In this document: in pieces, positions 54,757 through 64,000 of the stretch
Layout of the letters: each line of letters begins with the position of its first letter
Position numbering within the stretch: position 1 is the first letter of the stretch
Source of the DNA: Gracilariopsis chorda
Lineage: Eukaryota > Rhodophyta > Florideophyceae > Gracilariales > Gracilariaceae
Length of the DNA: 64,000 nt
Assembly (NCBI GenBank): GCA_003194525.1
Contig: NBIV01000121.1
Span: forward strand, 1 to 64,000
Reading direction: 5' to 3'
Program-made: the position numbers and the translations under genes
Notes under the pieces: model-generated
Told to the model about the DNA's origin: nothing
The model's input: only the letters and a program-made list of their open reading frames with translations
The model's database searches: none

Positions 54757-54935
54757 AACATAGTATAGTACAACCTACGTATACCCTTCTAACATAAATA
54801 TTTATAGTTTACATAGTGCATACGTAGGCTGCGCAGTACTGCAAACGTATACCCTTCTAACAAAAATAGTTTTAATCTATGTAGTGCGTATGTAGGCCGC
54901 ACAGTTATACAAATGTAGAACGCTGTAACAAGAAT
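54757..54935 (+). repeat. Minisatellite of about 65-70 bp, second Helitron family (right copy)
   Basis: About 2.5 copies with ACGTATACCCTTCTAAC, TAGTGC(A/G)TACGTAGGC and GCGCAGTACTGCAA, the complement of the repeat at 51071-51320. Confidence 0.8.
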
Positions 54936-55237
54936 GGGAACTAACTATACGTTGCATACGAAAGAAAAATCGTACTCGATACGTATTGACGTCTGAAACC
55001 AAGACCGAAAAAGAATGCAATGCAAATGTTTTTAGTAAAGCACTAAGTGTATAAACTATCAAGGTACTGCTGGTGTCATGACATCTTGACACAATGAAGA
55101 CAATAAGTATACGTATGTTTCAGGGAGTAAACTATTGTGCAACAACATTTCTCTACTTAAGGGGCAGAGACCGTACATGTTCCATCGAAATGTAATGAAT
55201 AGCCCTCTCAATCTCCCTCTGGTTCCTGCAGTCCGAC

Positions 55238-57845
55238 ATGAGCTCCTCTTCGCATCGACTGCCATCACGACGTGCTGGACGCAAGTCAGGAGCAGCCGTT
55301 TGTCCAAGAGAGAATATACAGCCCGTGCATAATCGGGACATAACCAATGAGCTTGCGCAGGTGTACTTAGGAACTAGTACCGAGCTTCCCCAAAATGTTA
55401 TGGAACCTCATAACCCTGAAGAGATTTACTTGAACTCTTATCATTCTTCCGGCATTCAACAGGAACAAGATAGAACGGTTATGCAGTTTGCTGGGAGACC
55501 TCTCCAAGGAATTCACTATGGAGCAAAATATGTCTTGGATGCAAGGGCAGAAAATATTCGTCAAGGCCTCGCACGTCCAAGCTCATCATATCCGGAGTAC
55601 CAACTAATCACTGGCACACTTCCAGCGTGTTGTCGGAAGTGTGGTGCAAACTGCCATCCAGCACCTCGATGTACTCTCAAAGATTCAGGGTGGGTGCTTC
55701 GTATTCGTATGTGAAAATATTGTGGCGCAGTTCTGGTTGGTGCAGAGACCGAAGGAACATGCTGTGGATATAGAAGCTTCAGATTGCTTGAAGGTTCTTT
55801 CAGACGACTGCATATCAATTCGCAACTTGAAGACATACATTGCATTCGTTCTTTTCAAACGCTATCAACCTTAAATGTGCTATTTACAACCGTTGTCGCA
55901 TTCATGGATATGAACTACGTTTGGGGTGGAGATCCGTCATTTATTCGACTTCAAGGCAATCTGCCTCTTTTTGTTTCAGGCCGAGAAGTGCACTACACAT
56001 ATTTGTGATCGAAAGGTCCTCCCAGTCTTAATACATGGGACTATTTTACTTCTTTCACGAGAAGAATGAAGTCTAAACCGAATATTCGATACTTAGTTAC
56101 AACGGTAGACGATCTCTTGCAAAGAAGACCAGATATTGTCCGACAAAGATATAGAAATTTGTTCAGACCAGACGAAAATATTCGGAAGAGATCAAACGGA
56201 GGCAATCCTACTCTGGATATCTCTGTAGACGCTGTTCAGGAAGGAGTAGTTGTCCAGAATTATCAAGGTGCCAATAAAGCCCAAATCGAGGTGACATCTG
56301 GTGCAGGACTGTTACTAGATGACAGCCAAGGCAGACGTCTTGCGATGAGAGCTTTCATCGTAGAGCCAAGTGGACTGTTAAGGTCTGAAGCCCCAGTTGC
56401 CCAGCTGTTATGGGGAGGAGAATCCCATCCCATGTCAACCGGAAATCCTCGACGTCGAGTTGTGAAGTACAATCGTTTGAAACCTGAATCAAGGGACGCT
56501 GAAAAAGGAGCTTTTTCACTGCTCTACCCTTACGGTGAGATTCATGCCCTGTATGATATAGCAACATATATTTCATCAATGGATGCGAAAAATCGAGAGG
56601 AAAGGGGTCTAACATGGGCAGAACACTCTAAGCGAGGACTGTACAACGAAAATGCGCTGCTGCACTCTGGTACTGTTCTTTAGCAATAGGTGCTTCGTAC
56701 TAGCAGAAACAATGAAGACTTGAGAATTGGTTACTCGGAAACCGAAGAGATGAGAATAGTTGAAGAACGGGAGCTGCAAGCTGGGACCATTACCGGTACA
56801 GATGAACTTGGCCCTCCGGGTAAAATCTTCCTTCCAGGTAATCACAAAAACTCTCCGGCGTACTGGAGACAAAAATGACTGGATGTGCAAGAAATGGTCC
56901 CTCGACTGGGTTCCCCTACTCTTTTCCTCACAATCACAATGAAAGTATGGCGGGAAGAGATGGAAAGGCTTAGCATGGAAAACGAAAACACCGGAGCATT
57001 TTCTACACAGGGACACAGAAGCCTTTTTTTTCATAAGCCAGATCTTATTGCAAGAGTGCACAACCCGTATGCGAATTCAATAATGAAGGATGTACAGAAT
57101 TATTCAGAACAGGTCTTTGGCTTGAAAGTGATTGAGATTGCCGCCAAACTTGAGTTCTAGGAGAGAAATACTGCACATCATCACATTCTTTTCTGGGTAG
57201 AGAGGTGCAAAATTGAAAATCCTGAGATCATTTACAGTTTTTGATGAAAGCCAAACTGCCTCGAGTTGACTCGCCTGAAGACCAGGAACTCCGGAAATGG
57301 GTTAAGAAATTCAACATGAACAGACACTCTCCATATTGCTGTGGTCGTACCTCTGACGGGAGCCGCAGGTTTGGGTATTATCGACAAGGAATGGTCGTTT
57401 ACAGAACGAGAAATCAGTACACAGATTGAGTGACCTACCGAAGAAAAAGGGCAGAAGGTTTGAAAATGGTTCTGTAAAATCCAGATCTCACAATGAAATA
57501 CAAGGCTCACATCAATGTTGACAGAATTCAAGCAGGCCGTGCTGTAGCATAACTGATACAGTACGATTTCAAGAGTGCCAAAAAACAGGATTTGGTCGTA
57601 TCAAGTTGAACGGAAAGTTAATGAAGTGCACAGAGCGACATGCTTCATAATGAAATCTGGGGGTACATGAGAGTGAGATTGGTGGGCGCGGTTGAAGCAG
57701 CGTAGAACCTCTTTGAGTTCAGGCATGTTTGCACCAATCCAACTGTACAGGCACTTAAGATACATCTCCGTTGAGAGCGATAGGTTTTGATTCGAAACGC
57801 AAGACTGCCTACACGTGTGAAGTCTTCCCTGCTCGAAAGATATGT
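55238..57845 (+). pseudogene. Helitron Rep, nearly complete but decayed
   Basis: Mostly one frame from 55238 to 57160. The Cys/His cluster CCRKCGANCH and KYCGAVLVGAET lie in the N-terminal part. Then come YLVTTVDDLLQRRPDIVRQRY (from 56090), the Helitron-like N core SPTLFLTITMKVWREEM (56912-56962), FFHKPDLIARVHNPYAN, and the metal-binding AHHHILFW (57173-57196). Stops at 56876 and 57158 replace R/K and Q codons by single transitions. The first tyrosine of the catalytic pair is a stop codon (TAA near 57550), with the second Y kept (LIQYDFKSAKK). It is clearly inactive. Confidence 0.78.
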
Positions 57846-57914
57846 CAAGTGACCCTACCGGTACATGGACTTGGAATACATGACATACTACGAGACAAAC
57901 GCTGACGAAAATGA

Positions 57915-58128
57915 TAATTGACGTTCGAAAAAACTATTTGTTGTCGGGCCTGGTCTATGTTAGATTCTCGTGTAAACACATCTGGGGATGTGTTACTGCT
58001 TCATAATGAAGACTACACTCCCCAAAATGAGCATGATTTTCATCCAATGCCCGTAAGCATCAAAACCCGTGTTTTACAAGAAGCTGTAGAATTTGTACAT
58101 GGGCGTCATAAATTTGAAATAATTTAGT
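57915..58128 (+). pseudogene. Helicase C-terminal stub (about 65 codons)
   Basis: In two frames: VRKNYLLSGLVYVRFS-like sequence, corresponding to the motif VI region, then LLLHNEDYTPQNEHDFHPMPVSIKTRVLQEAVEFV, matching the last residues of the array ORFs ([21 protein letters not shown]). Everything between Rep and this stub is deleted. Confidence 0.75.
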
Positions 58129-58159
58129 TTATGCGTAAACCAAAACTTGTGCAGATATC

Positions 58160-58220
58160 TTATGCAAGCCTTCGGCCCCGGCGCTTCGTGCCACCTGCGA
58201 CCGAGGGCCGCTTTTCTTTG
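58160..58220 (+). other. Helitron 3' terminus with GC-rich hairpin
   Basis: GCCTTCGGCCCCGGCGC ... GACCGAGGGCCGCTTTTCTTTG. The last bases align with the array 3' end GGCCGCTTCCTCTTG and with 27561-27575. Confidence 0.7.
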
Positions 58221-58224
58221 TTTA

Positions 58225-59125
58225 TCGCTAAGGATTCTCAAAACCCAGCAATACTTCAAAAATGCACAGCGAAGAACGGACTTTATCCACTACCAAACCC
58301 AATCCCTCCCATTCGCCCTCAGGCCAGTTCTACAGCACCTGGGGATACAGCGAACGACTAGCACGAAAAACTAGGACTTCCTGGAAAAGACCGACTACTC
58401 TTCACCGTCCACCAGTCCAGCTTCGTACCCAATCTGTCGAAATCCGATGTTCAAAATGCACATCATGCTTAGAAGCGGGATCGAGATGTGCTCCACTACG
58501 AAGATCCTAATCTTTAGCGACTTCTCCATTGGAGCTCACGCACATAGACCTAACTGGTACCATCACCCCACCTTCATTACAAGATTCAAAGTGCATGCAG
58601 TTACTCCTTGATGACGCCACAAGAGCATCGTAAGTTTACTTCCTATCAACTAAATCACAGTTCTTCGTTTCCATAAAGTGGTAAAAGGCTGTCGCGGAAA
58701 ATGAACAACCAAGGAACCTTCTATACCGCTTTCGCCTTGACGGAGCGGGTGAGAATAAATCCAACGAGTTCGTCACTTATGCAATGGACAACGGAATAAT
58801 CCTTGAATACACACCACCTTATGCACACCAATCGAACGGCGTTGCTGAGAACATCATCCAGGAGTTGTGGAAGACGGCTCGAAAATTTCTCTACGCATCT
58901 AAACTACGTCCACAGATTTGGGAAGAAGCCATATCCTGTGCGAATTGGATATGGAACCGCCTACCAAATTCTAGAATCGGCATGAAGGTCCTTTACACTG
59001 AGTAGTTTGGTAAAACGCCCGAGTTCTCCAATCTACTTAAGATCGGACAAGAAAGTCATGCGTATATCTATCGTTCTGCTACTGCACCGAACAAGAAGTT
59101 ACTAACCTGATCTTTGAAGGAACAC
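58225..59125 (+). pseudogene. Copia integrase region, decayed
   Basis: The GAG-pre-integrase segment shows HEKLGLPGKDRLL just after a stop that replaces the usual tryptophan (near 58360). The integrase core follows as LTHIDLTGTITPP, LDGAGENKSNEFV and HQSNGVAENIIQELWKTARKFL (58830-58890), giving the D, D and E of the triad. Frames 58784-59005 and others are interrupted by stops near 58630 and 59003. It is dead. Confidence 0.75.
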
Positions 59126-60953
59126 TTCGCTGGAATGGAAAGCACTCAAACGCTATACAGAGTTTACATCCTTTTCACAGAGAAAGTGATCATGGTCAGG
59201 CAAAAAGACGTCAAGGTATCAAAAGACTGTCTACCATCCATGAACACGCTAATTGACTTCTCGTCTTTGGGCTGGACTGAAGCTGAGCAGCGACTCGATG
59301 AAGAAGAAGAGGGGTACAATGAAGCCACTTTCGTGCATTGCTTAGCTACACACTCTCGCTCGAAAGATGGAAACGACTCGTTTAAAGTACCGAATAACTT
59401 CGAGGAAGCAAGACATATTCCCGTATGGGCACACGAAATCAACAGGGAATACGATGCTCTCGTGAAAAGAAAAACTTGGAGACTTATTGACAGGAAGGCA
59501 GGAATGAAACCTCTTCCCTTCTTGTGGACTTTTAACGGGAAATACATAAGTATAAGTCCTCCAAAAATTCTCCCCAAAGCTCGATGTGTCGTAAGAAGCG
59601 ACATGCAAAGACCGTATCTGGATTACGACCCTGACCATCTGTACGCACCTGTGGCACGGCTCGGAACATTCCCACTAGCGTTGGCCAAGGCAGCCTCACA
59701 GACTATGCTTTTGGAGAAAATGGATATAAGCAACGCTTACCTTTACGGTGACCTAGATGAGCTCTTTGACAATAGAGCAACCAGAATGCCTCTGGCTCTT
59801 CTTATGTTCCTGGTGAAGTTTGCTTGCTGTTGAAATCCATATACGGTGCAAAGCAAGCGGGAAAAATTTTGAGATCTCTCTTGCACACAGAGGTAGTTTG
59901 ACTGGGATTTAAGCAGTCGAAGACGGACAGTGGGCTGTACATTTACAGGTCAGGAAGTGGCAAAATAATTATTGTCGTCTTTGTAGACGAAATTCTGACT
60001 CTGTCCGATTCAAAGTCTCCCTTGGGAGACTTTAAGGACGAAATGAAGAAACTGTTTCAGGTAAAACTTCTTGGTGAGGCCAAGTCTTTAACTGGTCCGG
60101 AACTAAAAAGAGATCAGAATGGCATTCGTGCAAGCCAATGGAGGTATGTAGAAAAACAACTTCGGGATTACAATATCTGCAATGCCAACCGGGCAAAGAC
60201 TCCATTAGCGTCTCCTGGTACTGTTTCAGTGACCAGTCATAGTGGAACAATTCTACCATCACTGCGTCACGCAAAATACCGTAAATTGGTTGGTCACCTA
60301 ATGTACTTAGGAGTGCCATCGAGGCCTGATATTATGTTCGCGTCATCAATATTGGCGATACAGGTACACAATACTTTTCAGAGGCACCTTGCGCTGGCAA
60401 AACGTGTCTTAGAATACTTGAAAGGCACAAAGAACCTTTGTCTCTACTTCTCGTCGGAGAGTGGTGCTCCGATGGAAGCATTATGTGATGTAGAATGGGC
60501 TGGTTGTCGCGAAATTAGACAGTCTACAACTGGCATAGTAGTGTAGCTGAATGATGGACCCGTGTTATGGACGACAACAAAGCAACCAATCATTCCTTTG
60601 TCTTCTGGAGAAGCTGAATACATTGCTCTTTCGTATTGTGGAACGCTTCTAACGTGGTAACGAAGACTGTTTTGGGAGCTTCAAAATAGCACAATTCTTG
60701 AAGATGAACCGAATGACATGTACCCAAGTCGTATTAGTACCGACAGCTCCACTGCAAATTTATTGTGAATGCGTCCAAGACTTCTGAAAAGAACAAACAC
60801 ATTGCACTGACGTTCCATCATTTTAGGGAACTTGTGAAGTCTGGGGTTCTCAGTTTCTCGCAGATACGAAGCGATTTTCAACCAGCAGATATTATAGCGA
60901 AAGCTGTTTCTGAAGACCACTTGTATAAGATGTATAGTCTTTGCGGTTTGTGA
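59114..60953 (+). pseudogene. Copia reverse transcriptase/RNase H, decayed
   Basis: Landmarks in order: RCVVRSDMQRP, LYAPVARLGTFPLALAKAA, MDISNAYLYGDLDE (59719-59760), KSIYGAKQAGK, FVDEIL at about 59978-59995 where copia enzymes have YVDDIL (second catalytic Asp replaced by Glu), SRPDIMFASSIL, RNase H VEWAGCREIRQSTTG and SSGEAEYIALS, ending NKHIALTFHHFRELV ... FQPADIIAKAV (60783-60920). Breaks: a stop and frame change at about 59831, TGA near 59898, TAG at 60544, TAA near 60658 and a frameshift near 60765. Confidence 0.82.
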
Positions 60954-61220
60954 TAATTTCTTTTAACTACATTCCTATCCTATGGTTTTCCTTTTTTTTC
61001 TGTCGTGGACATTCGCAGAACTTATGAATAATGACCTTGAGAAAATCAAACAAAGCAAAGGCTATACCTTTATTTATTGTACGCAGATTTCTTTCCTACT
61101 AGGTTTTTACGGGTGCAAGAGGTTTTCACCGGTAGCCGTTAAGCTACAAACTTTAGCATAGTTATTATCTTATGTTCTCTGTTTCCAACACAAAGCATTT
61201 AGATTTTTTTTGCAAAGGAT

Positions 61221-61391
61221 GGTGTGAGAGGTATAAGTAGAGATAATTGCATTGTCATTCTTTAAATTACAATGCAACTCCGAATTGAGATTGCATTTGA
61301 TGCTCTCCTTCAATTAGGCTTACGAAAAATTAGAAGATAGAGTCTCCAAAGGAGCGGCCGGCGGCGCAGTCTGTCCTTTCTCCCGGACACA
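61221..61391 (+). repeat. 3' LTR of the copia element (about 171 bp)
   Basis: Direct-orientation match to 51904-52075, with scattered substitutions and small indels. It is preceded by a purine-containing tract (GCAAAGGATGG). Confidence 0.78.
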
Positions 61392-62075
61392 AACTTCTCA
61401 GTTTGAAGGGAACTAAATGGTTTATTCATGTATTCTTAGTGGTCAACTTGCTCGTTGTCCGAGGAATACGTAGGTAGGTTGGAATTTCAAATCATAGCAG
61501 TGCTCAATATCGACGCAAAATCCTTCACATTCGCGTTGGTTCTAGGTGTATCCATCATGAAGACTTTATGTTCGTTTTGTTTCAAATTTTCTGTAGCATC
61601 GATTAGTTTTTTTGGTTGATTACGTAGAATTCTTTAACGCAAATCATCTGGTATAGACGTTGGAGCGGTCGGAAAGTGCAGATTCATAATATTCGGTGAG
61701 CTGGAACTTCAACAATTTCTATTTATACACTAATTGATGTAAGAATTGAATCTGCATAAAAGTTTGTTTAAGCTGGGGTATGAGCATATGGATGTTCAGG
61801 AGTCCTGAACACCCATATGCTTATAACTATACTTGTCTTGAAGCAGGACAAGCGTTTCGGTCTAATGTTTGGCGCGAATTTTTAGTGGGCATGTTTGGAA
61901 TGTAATTTCTGAAAGTTTATTCTGAACAACAAATCTGTTGAACTGGTAATCTCTGCATGCACCCACTGTAACTCATTTGAATGTAAAAGCAATTTCAGAT
62001 CGTTGTGCCTAATCGCGGGATTCTCATGCTCCATTGTGAATTGACACGAAACTGTGACATGGCTGTAAGCCATTA
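61392..62075. other. Intergenic stretch without a gene
   Basis: No coding signal. It holds a 39-bp palindrome (61783-61821). Confidence 0.6.
61783..61821. repeat. 39-bp near-perfect palindrome
   Basis: Arms of 19 bp (AGCATATGGATGTTCAGGA at 61783-61801; complement at 61803-61821) with one mismatch around a single central G. Confidence 0.92.
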
Positions 62076-64000
62076 CAGGGGGGTCTCGATATAGTGCTTA
62101 ATGGAATAGTGCCACCTACAGCATTGTGCCACCACAATCGCTTGGCAAGAAAATGGCGGGATTTGAGGAGTTTCGTTACCAACTGCTGAAAACTCTCATC
62201 AGTGCGCAAAAAATGAATCGTTCTTCGCACCAATGCCTCTCTTGAAGCTCTACATAGAACAGCCACTGCCGTGACAGATTCTGTCTGAAGAGCACAATCA
62301 TTCACCTCACTAATGCAGACCTAACATCCCCTTCCGAAGCACAAACGTACTTGACTAAAAGTCTCTCAGCAGGTCAATGCAGATCAGCAGCTTACCACCG
62401 GCACTAATGCCGCATTCATTATGCATCAGTACAAGATCTCGCGCCGTTTGATAACAGAACTTCGGCGCAATGCTCTTTTGCTGAATCAACATGCAGAGGG
62501 TACCACTATTACTTCTAATCGCAAATCAACCACACCACTTGCATTCCCGATGATTGAAGAGCAGCTACTCAAATTTGTACACTTTGCATGGTCGTGCAAA
62601 ATGCCAGTTACACAGTCTGTGCTTAAACACACAGCGCTGATGACACGAAACAAACTTTGCGAAAAGCTGTTTGGCGCAGAAGCAGACAACTATCAGACAC
62701 TAATGAAGTTTAAAGCCTCAATCGGGTGGGTCCAGCAGTTCTTCAAATGGTATTCTTTGCGGTTAGTTGCCTTCCATAGGGAGGATGGTAGTGTTCCCTC
62801 CGCACTTGTTGCGAACAAAATGAAGCAAATACGGGAGAAACTTGGGAGCTTCGATATCGACTGCATTTACAACGTCGATGAAACTGGTCTGTTCTTCAAA
62901 CTGCTGCCTCGTAGAATGACCATTTCTGATTACGAAAATCACAAAACGGTTCGTGGTACGAAGGCATTGAAAAGCAAGGAACCAATCAGTGCATATGTTT
63001 GCACCAATCGAGATGAAACACAAAAGCTTCCAATGGCAACTATCGGTAAGTCAAAGAATCTTAGGTTCTTTCGTCTAGGTAGGCCTCCTGTGCCATACTA
63101 TAGTCAAAGAAATGCTTTTCGGATACTGTTAAATTCAAGTGCTGGGTTTATGAGATATTTTTACCACATGTAAGAAAGGTAAATTTTCGAAAGTGTGTTT
63201 CGTTGATGGATAACTGTGAGCCACATGAAACGGATATAGTTGACAGCAGAAGACGAGTGACTATTATGAAGTTGCCGCCCGACTGTACTGCATTGCCTCA
63301 GCCTATGGACTTAGGATTTATATCGGCTTGGAAGATAAAGTACCGTATTCGTCTCCTTTACGATATTTTTGCGACTATTGAGACGACACAGAAGCACAGG
63401 GAAAGTTCAAGAGCTTCGATAGCTAGAATTCGTGTGATGGAGGAAGTTTTTGACCCTCAATTACTTGATGTATCTATAATAGTTAAGAAAGCGTGGGAAA
63501 CGTATCACAGGCAACTTTGGCTCGTTTTTGGGTGAACGCAAATGTTATTCCGGTGTATCACGTTTCAAAAGTGTTACGGAGCGAAGGCAAGATGCTTGGT
63601 CACGGTAATAGAGAGAATTTTGGAGCATATTGCAAATGCACTTGAATGGCTAAGTTTGAGTTGGGGTTGTCGTGATCCTTTTCACAAACAAATGTTAGAC
63701 GTTGTTGCAGAGAAAGACGTCTCAAAATGGGTCACGATTGTAGATAATTTAAGTGTTTAAGCAGCAATGGTTGGAGATGTGTTGCAGTTTGAGAATGTGA
63801 GAGACAATAACGTATCCCAAACAATCGAAACGGATTCTGATGACGACGGTGACTATTTTTTTTGCAAGCGGCTGCCTCCTGAATCTATAATTATTGATCG
63901 CATAGCTGAATTGCAGCGTTGGGCGTTTGAAAGTAACTGAGGCGATGTTGGTTGTTGTTTGCAGCAGGTGAGTCTTGGATTTGTCCGCGCCAAACGTGGC
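62076..64000 (+). mobile_element. Tigger-like transposon, cut by the window end
   Basis: The likely left end is CAGGGGGGTCTCGATATAGT at 62076, directly after TA (62074-62075). It resembles the CAGG...CTCG start known for Tigger ends. The right end is outside the window. A DDE transposase on the plus strand fills most of it. Confidence 0.65.
62421..63760 (+). pseudogene. DDE_1 (Tigger/pogo-like) transposase with one frameshift and one stop
   Basis: The N-terminal part has a CENP-B-type DNA-binding look (LLKFVHFAWSCKMPVTQSVLKHTAL). The catalytic core shows D in IYNVDETGLFFKLLP (about 62865-62910), D in SLMDNCEPHE (about 63203-63230) and D in ALPQPMDLGFISAWK (63295-63340). Frame 62421-63173 shifts near 63140 into the frame of 63203-63535, which ends in TGA at 63533 and continues in the same frame to 63760. 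A tail rich in acidic residues follows (near 63835). All three acids are kept, so it is a recently silenced gene. It is not a close copy of the transposase at 38922-40520. Confidence 0.8.

Larger units (their letters stand above)
54441..58220 (+). mobile_element. Second-family Helitron inserted in the copia element
   Basis: The 5' terminus TCTCTTAAAACC at 54441 follows copia sequence ending ...TATAAAA, and the 3' terminus ...CTTTTCTTTG at 58220 is followed by TTTATCGC, where copia coding similarity resumes. The insertion is between A and T, the usual Helitron target. It contains a minisatellite, a decayed Rep, a very short helicase end and a 3' GC-rich hairpin. The 5' 700 bp match the left copy (51670 downward) in inverted orientation. 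An internal deletion has removed nearly all of the helicase. Confidence 0.82.
51904..61391 (+). mobile_element. Ty1/copia retrotransposon, decayed, split by a Helitron
   Basis: Two similar LTRs in direct orientation enclose, in order, gag, protease, integrase and reverse transcriptase/RNase H, the Ty1/copia order. A Helitron occupies 54441-58220 between protease and integrase. Without it the element would be about 5.7 kb. All reading frames are broken. The LTRs differ at many positions, so the insertion is old. Confidence 0.85.

Noticed and set aside
55059-55347. Minus-strand frames opposite the second-family Helitron 5' region
   Set aside because: They mirror the plus-strand sequence shared with 50600-50830, which belongs to the element's own 5' part.

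Overview
The window looks like a transposon-rich stretch of a eukaryotic nuclear genome with almost no host genes. The only host-type genes are two intronless, secreted animal-type heme peroxidases with TATA promoters. Around them lie Helitron rolling-circle transposons, Ty3/gypsy and Ty1/copia retrotransposons and pogo/Tigger-like DDE transposons. Intronless genes, an animal-type peroxidase outside an animal setting and this transposon mix would fit a florideophyte red alga. That is inference only; other protists such as oomycetes are not excluded.

Layout. (1) 1-16248: head-to-tail array of short Helitron copies, all reading on the minus strand: a partial copy, eight units of 1.80-2.03 kb and a 470-bp mini-unit. 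Each unit keeps the Helitron 5' and 3' ends and the C-terminal part of a Pif1-type helicase, but has lost the Rep nuclease and the helicase Walker A region. Units alternate between two subtypes, giving a dimeric higher-order repeat, followed by two units with a different deletion. (2) 16249-19844: no recognisable gene. (3) 19845-27575: a diverged near-full-length relative of the array element on the plus strand, with Rep and helicase both decayed, preceded by the 3' end of another copy. (4) 27576-31490: Ty3/gypsy element on the minus strand, pol open, gag broken, 3' part missing. (5) 31697-46671: large inverted repeat whose arms each carry one peroxidase gene; the spacer holds a 2.17-kb Tigger-like element with terminal inverted repeats and a TA duplication. 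(6) 48836-51670: 3'-truncated second-family Helitron, minus strand. (7) 51904-61391: decayed Ty1/copia element with both LTRs, split by a second-family Helitron (54441-58220) on the plus strand. (8) 62076-64000: second Tigger-like element running off the window.

How the parts relate. Both Helitron families share one architecture: A|TC 5' start, a minisatellite near the 5' end, a Rep with an HHH motif, a GC-rich 3' hairpin and a 3' end of the type YTTG instead of the textbook CTRR. The array copies are non-autonomous for replication initiation (no Rep) but keep both ends, which is what a rolling-circle enzyme supplied in trans would need. Four of the eight array units still have an uninterrupted helicase-fragment frame. 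The two peroxidase genes encode identical 560-residue proteins, while the inner flanks of the same inverted repeat are strongly diverged; this points to homogenisation by gene conversion and not simply to a fresh duplication.

Limits. No alignment or database search was run. Family names come from motifs read by eye, and percentages are avoided except where bases were counted directly.
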